This document shows, piece by piece, positions 33,454 through 42,368 of a stretch of DNA of 64,000 nucleotides. The DNA comes from DATBHW01 sp035307385 (GTDB lineage Bacteria; Chloroflexota; Ktedonobacteria; Ktedonobacterales; DATBGS01): the NCBI GenBank assembly GCA_035307385.1, contig DATGID010000136.1, positions 1 through 64,000 of the forward strand, written 5' to 3'. The stretch's first letter is position 1. Each line of letters begins with the position of its first letter. The notes under the pieces were generated by a model that was given only the letters and a program-made list of their open reading frames with translations, was not told the origin of the DNA and made no database searches. The position numbers were made by a program, and so were the translations under genes.

Positions 33454-35820
33454 TTGTCTGCTGACCAGAACCTTAGATTATCTGAGGGGTATGCCCTCGA
33501 TCTCAAGCAGCCCATACCAGACATTATCGAGGGAGATTTCCAGCTAGGGGGCGTCTCTCCACATGGGGAGACGATTGCCTTCACCAATTACTATCTGACC
33601 CGCAACGGCCAGCCATGCATTCCGGTGATGGGTGAGTTTCACTTTTCGCGCTTTCCCCGGCAATACTGGGCAGATGAACTGCGCAAGATGCAGGCGGGAG
33701 GAATAAATATCGTCTCCACCTATATTTTCTGGGTACAGGTGGAAGAGGAAGAGGGGATTTTTGATTGGTTGGGCAACGCGGATGTGCGTGCCTTTGTGGA
33801 AGCGTGCCAATCCGTGGGGCTAGAGGTGCTGCTGAGAATTGGCCCGTTCGTCCACGCCGAGATTCGCAACGGCGGCTTTCCCGACTGGCTCTATGGCCGC
33901 GCTGTGCGGGTGCGTTCCAACGACGAACGCTATCTCTTTTACGTCAAGCGCTTCTTTGCCGAAGTGGCGAAACAAGTGAGCGGGCTGTTGTTTCAGGATG
34001 GCGGCCCCATCATCGGCATCCAGATCGAAAATGAATATATGCACGCGGGCGCGCCCTGGGAAGTGACTTTCCGGCAAGGCAGCGAATGGGTGCCCGGCGG
34101 GGCCGATGGCGTGGCGCACTTAGAGGCCCTCAAAGACCTGGCGCTGGAGGTTGGGCTGCGTGCTCCCATCTATACCTGTACCGCGTGGGGGGAAGGAACG
34201 CCCGTGCCTGAACACGGTTTCCTGCCGATGCAGGGCGGCTATGCGTTCAGGCCCTGGAATCCTGACCCGGCCTATCGGCAGGAGCCAACGCGCGAATTTC
34301 TCTTCCGTGATTGCCAGCGCCAGCCCATCGCCGATGGCACAGCAATCTATGACGCGACCCGCTATCCATACGCGCAAGGTGAACTCGGCGGCGGCATCCA
34401 GATCACCTATCACCATCGCCCGATGGTTCCACCAGAAAGCGTGCAGGCTCACGCCATTGTATCGCTGGGCGGGGGCGCAAACTGGCTAGGCTATTATATG
34501 TATCATGGGGGGTCAACCCCTGTCGGCAAGCACTCCTATCTGAATGAATTTACCGTTCCACGCATCTCCTACGACTTTCAAGCGCCCCTGCGCGAGTTTG
34601 GGCAGCCTGGCGCATCCTATCATCACCTGCGAGCGCTGCACCTCTTTCTGGAAGCGTTTGGGGAAACGTTGGCCCCGATGGCTGTCGTCCTGCCAGCAGG
34701 CGCCGACCAGATCACCCTGGAAGATACCGAACGCCTGCGCTATGCTGCCCGCCACAAAGATGGCGCTGGCTTTCTCTTTCTCAACAATTATCAGGACCAC
34801 GTGGCAATGCGCGACCACGAAGAGATACGCCTGTGCCTGGAATTGCCAGACGAATCGTTGGTTTTCCCGCAGGCGCAGGGGCTGACGCTGCGCAAAGGGG
34901 TCAGCGCTATTCTGCCGTTCAATATGCGCCTGGAAGGCGGCGTGCTGCTCAAATACGCCACTGCCCAACCGTTGACGCTGCTGCGCACGCCCGAACAGAC
35001 CATCTACGTCTTCTTTACGCCGGAAGGCATGCACACCGAATTGGCCTTTGATTGCGCGACCTACCAGGCTATTGAAGTGGTTGGTGGCTCCTGCCAGGAG
35101 GACGAGACGCTGGGCCATGTCTCCGTTGAGCCTGGATTGAACTGTTCCGTGCAGATTACCGGGACCGATGGAACACTGATGCAAGTGCTGGTGCTGACCC
35201 AGGACTGGGCACATGCCTGCTGGAAAACGCATATTAGCGGCCAGGAGCGGCTTATCCTTTCTGACGTGCTCGTTCTCGTTGAGGAGAACAGGCTAGAGCT
35301 TTCCTGGCGGGGCGAGGCATCCGCGAGCCTGGCAATTTATCCGCCGCTCGATGCAGGCATCAGCCCTGCTAAGGGGACACTCAGCGCAACGGTCGATGGC
35401 TTTTTCACCCGCTATACGCTCACTGTGCCAAAATCTAAGCTCAACCTCTCTATCCAACAACTGAGCGCAGACTGTTTTGCTGTCCAGATACCAGCAACTC
35501 TGTTGGATGAACAGCAGGATGCCTTTCTCTGCATCGATTATGTGGGTGACATGGGGCACGCTTATCTGGATGGTCGCCTGGTAAGCGATCACTTCTCGCA
35601 TGGGTCGCCGTGGGAAATTGGTTTGAAACGCTTTGTCGCGCCGGAAAGAGACCAGGAGTTAATCATCCGCCTCAGCCCGCTCCGACCTGATACTGCGGCC
35701 AGACGCTATTTCCCAACCGGCATGGCATTTCGCCCCATCGAGGACGGAACCGCGCTGCTTACTGTGAACTCGATCACGCTCGTTCCGGAATATCACGTTA
35801 CCCTGGCGCTGCCACGTTGA
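33454..35820 (+). CDS. Glycoside hydrolase family 35 beta-galactosidase
   Basis: This protein of about 788 residues removes beta-galactosyl residues. The N-terminal TIM barrel carries GEFHFSRFPRQYWADEL, WVQVEEEEGIFDWLG and the acid/base Glu in IQIENEY, all typical of GH35; the nucleophile lies further on in the barrel. C-terminal beta domains follow. There is no signal peptide, so it acts in the cytoplasm on imported oligosaccharides. The start is uncertain: TTG 33454 has AAGGGAG 8 nt upstream, while ATG 33436 has no ribosome binding site. The longer open frame to 32527 is antisense to the oxidoreductase gene. Confidence 0.9.
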   Translation: MSADQNLRLSEGYALDLKQPIPDIIEGDFQLGGVSPHGETIAFTNYYLTRNGQPCIPVMGEFHFSRFPRQYWADELRKMQAGGINIVSTYIFWVQVEEEEGIFDWLGNADVRAFVEACQSVGLEVLLRIGPFVHAEIRNGGFPDWLYGRAVRVRSNDERYLFYVKRFFAEVAKQVSGLLFQDGGPIIGIQIENEYMHAGAPWEVTFRQGSEWVPGGADGVAHLEALKDLALEVGLRAPIYTCTAWGEGTPVPEHGFLPMQGGYAFRPWNPDPAYRQEPTREFLFRDCQRQPIADGTAIYDATRYPYAQGELGGGIQITYHHRPMVPPESVQAHAIVSLGGGANWLGYYMYHGGSTPVGKHSYLNEFTVPRISYDFQAPLREFGQPGASYHHLRALHLFLEAFGETLAPMAVVLPAGADQITLEDTERLRYAARHKDGAGFLFLNNYQDHVAMRDHEEIRLCLELPDESLVFPQAQGLTLRKGVSAILPFNMRLEGGVLLKYATAQPLTLLRTPEQTIYVFFTPEGMHTELAFDCATYQAIEVVGGSCQEDETLGHVSVEPGLNCSVQITGTDGTLMQVLVLTQDWAHACWKTHISGQERLILSDVLVLVEENRLELSWRGEASASLAIYPPLDAGISPAKGTLSATVDGFFTRYTLTVPKSKLNLSIQQLSADCFAVQIPATLLDEQQDAFLCIDYVGDMGHAYLDGRLVSDHFSHGSPWEIGLKRFVAPERDQELIIRLSPLRPDTAARRYFPTGMAFRPIEDGTALLTVNSITLVPEYHVTLALPR

Positions 35821-35881
35821 GCAGGCATCGTATCCTTTCGCTCGTACTCTACTCTGATAAGGAATGAGGCCAGAGAAACAC

Positions 35882-35910
35882 TTGACATGGACCGGTACAT
35901 TCCCTATACT
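35882..35910 (+). promoter_or_regulatory. Promoter of the LacI-family regulator gene with operator inside the spacer
   Basis: TTGACA (35882-35887), 17 bp, TATACT (35905-35910), with TGGACCGGTACA at 35888-35899 in the spacer. The arrangement is the same as at the GH35 promoter, indicating autoregulation. Confidence 0.8.
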
Positions 35911-35923
35911 TAGAGCAAATAAA

Positions 35924-35935
35924 TGGACCGGTCAA
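35924..35935 (+). promoter_or_regulatory. Second LacI-type operator before the regulator gene
   Basis: TGGACCGGTCAA is identical to the downstream operator at the GH35 promoter and lies 13 bp beyond the -10. Confidence 0.75.
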
Positions 35936-35995
35936 TCTCATTGTTAAACATACAGACAGGCAAGGCCGCAGGCCATTTGGCGGGAAAGTAAAAGC

Positions 35996-37000
35996 ATGGT
36001 CACGATTTACGACATCGCAAAAGCGGCTGGGGTCAGCAAGAGTACAGTTGCCAATGTGCTCACAGGCAAAGGGAGCGTGGGGGAAACGACCCGTCAGCGC
36101 GTCTTAACCTATGTGCGCGAACTGGGCTATCGCCCGAATGAACTCGCGCGCAGCCTTTATTCACATAAAACCTTTACGATTGCGCTGGTGCTGCCAACCA
36201 TTGTCAATCCGTTCTATCCCGAAATTGTGGAAGCTATCGAGATCATGGCGAGCGAGCACCAATATCAGACTTTATTTTGCAATACGCGCGGTGATTTCGC
36301 CCTGGGCCGCTTGCAGATGGAACGCATGATGAGCCGCTGGGTGGATGGCTACATCATTATGGGTTCAAGCATGGATATCGCTGATATTCGCCAGTATTTC
36401 GAGCGTGGGCTGTCCATTGTGCTCTGCGACTGGCAGGAAAACGAATCGCCGGTGGAAATGCCCATGGTCAGCGTGGACTTTTATCGTGCCGGGCAGCTTG
36501 CCGCGCAGCATCTCCTGGACCTGGGGCACCGGCATATGGCCGTGATTGTGGATGAGCCGCAGCAAACGCTGCGCCTGGAAGGGTTCCGCGCGGCGGTGGA
36601 GAGGGCTGGCTCGCTCGTTCCCCAGGAGATGATTCAGCCAGGAGATTCTTTGCTAGAAAGCGGGTATGCCGCCGCGAAAACGCTGCTCGCCAGCCCAAAT
36701 CGTCCAACCGCCATTTTTGCCACCACCGATTGGATGGCTCTGGGCGCGATCGAAGCGGTGCTAGAAGAGGGTTTGAGCGTTCCGCAAGACATTTCGGTGA
36801 TCGGCCTGGACGATATTCAGGTTTCCGCGCACTTGCGGCCCCCGCTGACCACCATTGCCGTGCCCAAGGCGCAGTTGGCGAAAGAATCGACTGAGCTGCT
36901 ATTGCAGCAGATCGATGGGGAAGACTACATGCCCGCCTCGCGGATGGTCGAGCCATATCTGGTCTTACGCCAATCAACAGCCCCGCCATTGGCCCGTTGA
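35996..37000 (+). CDS. LacI-family repressor of the galactan locus
   Basis: This 334-residue regulator has the N-terminal HTH YDIAKAAGVSKSTVANVLTG (residues 4-23) and hinge helix YRPNELARSL, then a periplasmic-binding-protein-like sugar domain (IALVLPTIVNPFYPEIVEAI through ISVIGLDDIQVSAHLRPPLT). Four TGGACCGGT-type sites flank its own and the GH35 promoters and a fifth lies before the galactanase gene, so it very probably represses the whole locus until a galactoside inducer binds. Target assignment is by position and shared sites. Confidence 0.92.
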   Translation: MVTIYDIAKAAGVSKSTVANVLTGKGSVGETTRQRVLTYVRELGYRPNELARSLYSHKTFTIALVLPTIVNPFYPEIVEAIEIMASEHQYQTLFCNTRGDFALGRLQMERMMSRWVDGYIIMGSSMDIADIRQYFERGLSIVLCDWQENESPVEMPMVSVDFYRAGQLAAQHLLDLGHRHMAVIVDEPQQTLRLEGFRAAVERAGSLVPQEMIQPGDSLLESGYAAAKTLLASPNRPTAIFATTDWMALGAIEAVLEEGLSVPQDISVIGLDDIQVSAHLRPPLTTIAVPKAQLAKESTELLLQQIDGEDYMPASRMVEPYLVLRQSTAPPLAR

Positions 37001-37425
37001 TTGTTCTTGCCAGGAAAAGGCAGCTTGCGGAACGGTCTGTTTAAGAAAGGAAGGTGGGCCTATAGCATTCTTGTGGGTTGGATGACCTGTCTAGTATAGA
37101 GAACTGTACCATACTTTCGTGCGTTTTGCAACCAGACTCGCCGCGCATGGGGCGAGCCTCAGGGGGTAGTTTGCGCCATTGAGCCGAGCAACGAGGAGGA
37201 GATAGCTTCCCTCAGCGCTGCATTTCCCAAGGTCTCTGGTAACAATCTGCGTCGTCATTGCAGAGGAAAACACCGTACATGGTCGTCCGGGAGGGTGAGT
37301 TTTGTTTTTTCTGGCAAGCCCCTGCTGATCGTCGTTCATGGCGCGTTGAGCGCTGGCAGAGGATGCGCAGAAAGAATCACCCGCTTCTCTTGTTCGAGAA
37401 ACCACAGACAAGGGGGAAACCATAG
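37001..37425 (+). other. 425-bp non-coding leader before the sugar-binding protein gene
   Basis: No coding frame is credible here. A weak promoter candidate is TTGTGG (37071-37076), 18 bp, TATAGA (37095-37100). CGGAACGGTCTG (37028-37039) matches 8 of 12 bases of the TGGACCGGTCCA operator. A small hairpin (CTCGCC...GGCGAG) lies near 37140. The rest shows nothing I can interpret. Confidence 0.4.
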
Positions 37426-38739
37426 ATGTCTCATCGTTCATCATCTCACTACTGCAAAGTGGGTATCGCGTTGGGGCTGGCCTGCTTACTCATGGGAACG
37501 CTGGCGGCTTGCGGTGGTGGGTCTACAAATAATAATGGCCCTGTCACAATCACCTTCTGGTCCTGGGTGCCAAATCTCCAGAAAGCGGTTGATCTGTTCG
37601 AGCAATCGCATCCCAACATCAAAGTCAAGCTGGAGAATGTCGGCGCGGGTGGGAATGAATACACCAAGCTGACGACGGCGCTCAAAGCCAAATCGGGCGC
37701 GCCGGATGTGGTGCAGCTTACCTATGAGGAACTGCCCACCTACGAACTCTCCAATTATCTGGTTGATTTGTCGCCCTATGGCGCAGCCGCGCTTAAGAGC
37801 GATTATGTAGATTGGGCATGGGCGCAGGTCTCGCAAGGGAACAAAATCTTTGCCATTCCGCAGGACAGCGGGCCGATGGGGCTGATTTATCGCCAGGACA
37901 TCTTCGACCAATATCATCTGGCGGTGCCCACGACCTGGACGCAGTACGCGCAGGAAGCCATTCAACTGCACAAAGACAACCCGAAGGTCTTCATGACCGA
38001 CTTCCCCTCCAGCGATGGTTCCTGGTTCACGGCGCTGCTCTGGCAGGCAGGATCACGCCCGTACAAAGTGAACGGGACAACGGTTTCGCTGCACATGGAT
38101 GATGCCGCAGCCTTGCAGGTTGCCGATTACTGGGGCAACCTCGTCAAGAGTGGCGCGGTTTCGACAGGGCAAGACTTTACCAACGATTGGAATGCCGGGC
38201 TAGCGAATGGCACCATTGCCACCTGGATTACCGCTGCCTGGGCGCCCACCGACCTGGAAGGGACCGCTTCGGGGACAACTGGCAAATGGCGCGTCGCGCC
38301 GCTGCCGCAGTGGACGGCTGGCGCGCAGGTGTCTTCTAACTGGGGCGGGTCAACGGATGCCGTGACCGTGCAGAGCAAACATCCGGCAGAAGCCGCCGAG
38401 TTTGCCGAGTTTCTGAACCACGACCAGGCATCGGCAACCATGCTGACGCAGCAGTTGTCACTCTTCCCAACGCTGAAGAGTGTCTTGACGGCCCCGTCGT
38501 TCAGCGCTCCCGTTCCCTTCTATGGCGGGCAGCAGGTCAACTCGATCTTCGTACAGTCCTCGCAAGAGGTCGATACCTCCTTCCAATGGAGTCCTTTCCA
38601 GGACTACGCCTATACGCAGATGACGAATCAACTTGCCGACGCGGTGAGCGGGAAGATCACCTTTGAACAGGCGATGCATAACGCGCAGCAAGCCGTCGTC
38701 TCGTATGCGCAGGCGCAGGGCTTCACCGTCACCAGTTAA
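37426..38739 (+). CDS. Sugar ABC transporter substrate-binding lipoprotein (family 1)
   Basis: This 437-residue extracellular binding protein has a signal peptide ending in the lipobox LAAC (near residue 28), so it is tethered to the membrane by lipidation. The family 1 solute-binding fold is clear from PVTITFWSWVPNLQKAVDLF and GPMGLIYRQDIFDQYHL. Downstream lie two permeases of the same type; no ATPase gene is near, so it probably shares an MsmX/MalK-like ATPase encoded elsewhere. Context points to galacto-oligosaccharide or arabinogalactan fragments as ligand. Confidence 0.92.
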   Translation: MSHRSSSHYCKVGIALGLACLLMGTLAACGGGSTNNNGPVTITFWSWVPNLQKAVDLFEQSHPNIKVKLENVGAGGNEYTKLTTALKAKSGAPDVVQLTYEELPTYELSNYLVDLSPYGAAALKSDYVDWAWAQVSQGNKIFAIPQDSGPMGLIYRQDIFDQYHLAVPTTWTQYAQEAIQLHKDNPKVFMTDFPSSDGSWFTALLWQAGSRPYKVNGTTVSLHMDDAAALQVADYWGNLVKSGAVSTGQDFTNDWNAGLANGTIATWITAAWAPTDLEGTASGTTGKWRVAPLPQWTAGAQVSSNWGGSTDAVTVQSKHPAEAAEFAEFLNHDQASATMLTQQLSLFPTLKSVLTAPSFSAPVPFYGGQQVNSIFVQSSQEVDTSFQWSPFQDYAYTQMTNQLADAVSGKITFEQAMHNAQQAVVSYAQAQGFTVTS

Positions 38740-38767
38740 CACAAGGAAACACCTCGGCAGCCCAACG

Positions 38768-38806
38768 CCTGGAGGGAGGGATAGCTGCTGTATCCCTCCC
38801 TCCAGG
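38768..38806 (+). terminator. Intercistronic hairpin between binding protein and permease
   Basis: This is a perfect 16-bp stem (38768-38783 with 38791-38806; CCTGGAGGGAGGGATA) with a 7-nt loop, 28 bp after the binding-protein stop. It has no T run. Such hairpins between the binding protein and permease genes often set the excess of binding protein by partial termination or mRNA protection. Confidence 0.7.
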
Positions 38807-38878
38807 TGGGGCATATTGCTGCGCAATGGGGAGCAGCGCGCTGGCGCGTTGTATCGCTAGAAAGGTCAGGTGCGTCCT

Positions 38879-39832
38879 ATGCAGCAACAACTGGAGGCCG
38901 AGCGGCCTCTCTCTCTGGTCAGCAGTGTTGCTCCAGGGCAACGCTTCAGGCGCCGGAGGTTCTGGGGGAGACGAATCGGGCTGCCCTATCTCTTTCTGAG
39001 TCCTTTTCTGCTGCTGTTTGCGCTGTTCTTCTTGCTGCCATTGGGATACGCGCTCTACATCAGCCTGTTTCGAGATCGGTTAGTCGGTGGCACCATCTAT
39101 GTCGGCATTGCGAACTATCAGCAGGTGCTGCATGACCAGAACTTCTGGAGCGGTGTGCAAAACGTGCTGCTGGTGCTGCTGGTGCAGGTGCCAATCATGC
39201 TGGTGCTGGCTCTGCTCTTCGCGCTGCTGCTGGATAGCAAGCTGCTGCGCTTCAAGACCCTCTTTCGCGTTGGTTTTTTCTTGCCCTACACGATTCCAAG
39301 CGTCATCGGGGCCTTGCTCTGGGGCTATCTGTACAGTTCAAACATTGGCCCCTTTCGAGATATTACCGACTTCTTCCATCTGCCCACGATAGGTTTTCTC
39401 ACATCCCAAGGCATGCTTCCCTCGATAGAAAACATCGTGACCTGGCAGTGGACCGGCTACAACATGATTATCATGTATACGGCGCTGCAATCGATTCCCA
39501 CCGACCTGTACGACGCGGCGCTCGTCGACGGGGCCAGCGGGTGGGACATCGCGCGCTTCATCAAGATACCGCTCATCAGGCCCGCCATCATTGTTACCAT
39601 CGTGTTTTCGATCATTGGCACGCTTCAACTTTTCAATGAACCCCAGATTATGGGAACCATCGCGGCCAATGTCATTCAAGATCACTATACGCCGAACCTC
39701 TACGCCTATAATCTTGCGTTTACCAACCAGGAATATAACTATTCTGCGGCGGTTTCCTTCGCGCTGGGCGCTATTGCTTTTGCCTTTTCCTACATCTTCA
39801 TGCTTTCGACGAACCGAAGGGAGCAGCGCTGA
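38879..39832 (+). CDS. Sugar ABC transporter permease, MalF-type
   Basis: This 317-residue protein has six predicted membrane helices. It includes LPYLFLSPFLLLFALFFLLP at the N-terminus and the ATPase-contacting EAA loop LYDAALVDGASGWDIARFIK near residue 220. ATG 38879 has AGG upstream at suitable spacing; a GTG at 38870 is an alternative. The stop overlaps the next permease start (TGATG), so the two permeases are translated together. Confidence 0.93.
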   Translation: MQQQLEAERPLSLVSSVAPGQRFRRRRFWGRRIGLPYLFLSPFLLLFALFFLLPLGYALYISLFRDRLVGGTIYVGIANYQQVLHDQNFWSGVQNVLLVLLVQVPIMLVLALLFALLLDSKLLRFKTLFRVGFFLPYTIPSVIGALLWGYLYSSNIGPFRDITDFFHLPTIGFLTSQGMLPSIENIVTWQWTGYNMIIMYTALQSIPTDLYDAALVDGASGWDIARFIKIPLIRPAIIVTIVFSIIGTLQLFNEPQIMGTIAANVIQDHYTPNLYAYNLAFTNQEYNYSAAVSFALGAIAFAFSYIFMLSTNRREQR

Positions 39833-40764
39833 TGGCTATCACTGAGGATATGTCGGTTGCCGCGAACGTGCCCGCGCCTGAGCAGAGTTCTCAGCAGCGT
39901 CACAAACAGCAGCGCAAGGGTTGGACCGGCCAGAGCCTGGTCACAGCGATGATGCTGGTGTGCCTGGTGTATTTCCTGCTCCCGTTGTTCTGGCTGATCG
40001 TTTCTGCCACGAAAACCAACTCGGAACTGTTTTCCTCTTTTGGCCTGTGGTTTGCCCCCGACTTTCACCTCTTCAATAATGTTGGCGACCTCTTCACCTA
40101 CGACGGGGGCATCTACACGACGTGGCTGGGCAATACCATCTACTATGCCGGGTGCAGCGCGCTGGGCGCGTCATTGCTGGCGACGCTGGCCGGGTATGTA
40201 TTTGCCCGGTTTCGCTTTCCTGGCCGCACCGTGGTGTTCGCCATCATTCTTGGCTCGATCATGGTGCCGAATACGGCTCTGGCAATTCCGCTCTACTTGC
40301 TGCTGAGCAAGATCGGCTTGATCGACACGCCCCTGGCGGTCATTTTGCCGTCGATGGTCAGCCCGTTTGGGGTCTTTCTGATGCGTGTCTATGCCGACCA
40401 GGCGGTTCCTGAAGAACTGCTGGACGCCGGGCGCGTGGACGGCGCGGGCGAACTGCGCATCTTCTGGAGCATTGCGCTGCGGCTGCTGACGCCGGGGTTT
40501 GTGACGGTGCTGCTCTTTAGCTTTGTAGGCACGTGGAATAACTACTTCTTGCCGCTGCTGGTGCTGAGCGACCCCAACAACTTCCCGGTGACGGTAGGGC
40601 TGGAAAATTGGAACTCGCTGGCTGCCACGTTCGGCGGTTCGCAGATTCTCTTTACGCAGATCATCACCGGTTCGCTTGTCTCGATTGCGTTGCTGGTCGC
40701 CGGATTTTTGTTCTTGCAGCGCTACTGGCAGAACGGGCTATCCTTCGGCAGCCTGAAAGGCTAA
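39832..40764 (+). CDS. Sugar ABC transporter permease, MalG-type
   Basis: This 310-residue protein has a short polar N-terminus (residues 1-~35), six predicted helices beginning MMLVCLVYFLLPLFWLIVSA, and the EAA loop ELLDAGRVDGAGELRIFWSI near residue 200. It pairs with the preceding MalF-type permease to form the membrane channel of a carbohydrate importer. It is followed, after a perfect operator, by the galactanase gene. Confidence 0.93.
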   Translation: MAITEDMSVAANVPAPEQSSQQRHKQQRKGWTGQSLVTAMMLVCLVYFLLPLFWLIVSATKTNSELFSSFGLWFAPDFHLFNNVGDLFTYDGGIYTTWLGNTIYYAGCSALGASLLATLAGYVFARFRFPGRTVVFAIILGSIMVPNTALAIPLYLLLSKIGLIDTPLAVILPSMVSPFGVFLMRVYADQAVPEELLDAGRVDGAGELRIFWSIALRLLTPGFVTVLLFSFVGTWNNYFLPLLVLSDPNNFPVTVGLENWNSLAATFGGSQILFTQIITGSLVSIALLVAGFLFLQRYWQNGLSFGSLKG

Positions 40765-40813
40765 AGAGCAGCGTCTTCCATGCATGCAGATGCCTTTCTT
40801 TTTCGCTTCGAAA

Positions 40814-40825
40814 TGGACCGGTCCA
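40814..40825 (+). promoter_or_regulatory. Perfect LacI-type operator before the galactanase gene
   Basis: TGGACCGGTCCA is a full 12-bp palindrome, 133 bp before the galactanase ATG. It is the consensus form of the sites at the GH35 and regulator promoters. Confidence 0.8.
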
Positions 40826-40957
40826 GCAGCCAGTAAATCAATAACAGAAGAGGAGGTGATGCCCAACACGACAGATGCGTGCTGGTTGACCTCGGCAGGT
40901 ACATGCACTGATGTGCAGACGTGTTTTCTCTATTGAAGCACACGGAGGTATAGAGCG

Positions 40958-42199
40958 ATGTCCAGGCGTCCATCGTTTCCCGATGACTCTGCGCTCGCGG
41001 CCCTCAGTCGGCGCAGTTTCTTGACGAAGACTGTCACGGGCGCGGCCACGGTGGCCGGGTTGCTTGCGCTCGGCGTGCCTAATCAAGCCCTGGCGGCTCC
41101 ATTCACTGCCCTGACTTCGGGCGGTTTGACGCTGCCCACAGATGAACATGGTCTGGAACTCATACTAGGGCATGATTTGTCTACTCTGCAACAATTGGAG
41201 GCGGTAGGCAAGACATTTACCGATCATGGACGGGTGCAACCGCTGGAGCGGATTATGGCGCATCGTGGCGCAAACTATGTGCGCGAACGGCTCTGGGTGA
41301 ACCCGCCCGCGCCCTTTAACGATCTGCCGCATGTGCTCAAGATGGCACGGCGCATCAAGGAAGCTGGAATGAAGCTGCTGCTTGATTTCCATTATTCCGA
41401 CTTCTGGGCCGACCCTGGCAAGCAGTTCACGCCGCAAGCCTGGCAGGGACAGGACTTGCCGACGCTGGCGAACACCGTTTACAACTATACGCGCGATGTG
41501 CTGGAACAACTCGCCCGGCAAGGCACGCCCGCCGCGCTGGTGCAGACCGGCAATGAAGTGACTGATGGGATGCTGTGGCCGCTGGGGCAAATCTATGTGG
41601 GCAGCGAACAGCACTGGGTGGAATTTACGACGCTGCTGAAGGCGGCCATTGCCGGGGTGCGCGATGCTTCGCGTCATGTTGACACGCGCGTCATGGTGCA
41701 TATTGATCGCGGCGGCGATAACGGCGGAAGCGTCTGGTTTTACGATCACATCCTGGCGCAAGGCGTGGATTTCGATGTAATCGGCCTGTCCTATTATCCC
41801 TTCTGGCATGGCCCGCTTTCGGCGCTGCAAGCGAACCTCAACGACCTGTCGCCCCGCTACACCAAGGACATTGTGGTAGTGGAAACGGCGTACCCCTGGA
41901 CGCTGGCAGACGGCGACGGCTACCCCAACAGCATCGACGCCAGCACGCCGCTCGGCACGGATTATCCGGCAACGCCAGAAGGTCAATCAGGCTTCGTGCG
42001 CAACGTGCTTGGCATTCTGAGCCAGGTGCCCAATGAGCACGGTCGGGGTCTGGTGTATTGGGAGCCGGGCTGGATTCCCGGCGTCGGCTGGGAGCCAGGC
42101 GCGGGCGATGCCTGGGATAACATGACCCTGTTCGATTTCGAGGGCAGAGCTTTGCCCTCCATTCAGGTCTATGAGCATATAAAATCATTCAAACCCTGA
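40958..42199 (+). CDS. Secreted arabinogalactan endo-beta-1,4-galactanase (GH53)
   Basis: This 413-residue enzyme cuts beta-1,4-galactan outside the cell. The N-terminus has a twin-arginine signal (SRRSFLTKTVTG, then a hydrophobic stretch to ALAAPF), so it should be exported folded by Tat. The GH53 barrel shows YVRERLWVNPPAPFND, LLDFHYSDFWADPGKQ, the acid/base E200 in TGNEVTDGMLWPLG and the nucleophile E309 in VVVETAYPWT. Released oligosaccharides would enter through the ABC importer and be cleaved by the GH35 enzyme. Confidence 0.94.
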   Translation: MSRRPSFPDDSALAALSRRSFLTKTVTGAATVAGLLALGVPNQALAAPFTALTSGGLTLPTDEHGLELILGHDLSTLQQLEAVGKTFTDHGRVQPLERIMAHRGANYVRERLWVNPPAPFNDLPHVLKMARRIKEAGMKLLLDFHYSDFWADPGKQFTPQAWQGQDLPTLANTVYNYTRDVLEQLARQGTPAALVQTGNEVTDGMLWPLGQIYVGSEQHWVEFTTLLKAAIAGVRDASRHVDTRVMVHIDRGGDNGGSVWFYDHILAQGVDFDVIGLSYYPFWHGPLSALQANLNDLSPRYTKDIVVVETAYPWTLADGDGYPNSIDASTPLGTDYPATPEGQSGFVRNVLGILSQVPNEHGRGLVYWEPGWIPGVGWEPGAGDAWDNMTLFDFEGRALPSIQVYEHIKSFKP

Positions 42200-42201
42200 G
42201 G

Positions 42202-42285
42202 GTATTGCTCGGGCGCCCTTCCCCTGAGCAATACAGCGTTGGCGTCGCTGCCAGCGGCAGATAATGTCGCTGGCAGCGACGCCAA
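42202..42285 (+). terminator. Two consecutive hairpins after the galactanase gene
   Basis: The first hairpin pairs GTATTGCTC (42202-42210) with GAGCAATAC (42226-42234). The second is a perfect 17-bp stem (42239-42255 with 42269-42285; TTGGCGTCGCTGCCAGC). No T run follows. They separate the galactanase gene from the galT promoter. Confidence 0.65.
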
Positions 42286-42294
42286 TGGTATAAT
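42286..42294 (+). promoter_or_regulatory. Extended -10 promoter element of galT
   Basis: TGGTATAAT (extended TGN plus consensus TATAAT) follows the hairpin directly. No good -35 exists, as its position lies in the hairpin. An extended -10 can compensate for that. Confidence 0.5.
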
Positions 42295-42368
42295 GCCATA
42301 TGCCAGTTAACTGCTATGGCCCCACTCACGGCCAGTGCAGGCATATCACGTAACAAGAGGCCTTATTC

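Noticed and set aside
32527..35820. A LacI operator role for similar GGACC words inside coding regions
   Set aside because: Only the intergenic copies combine the full palindrome with promoter elements; single half-sites in genes are expected by chance at this GC content.
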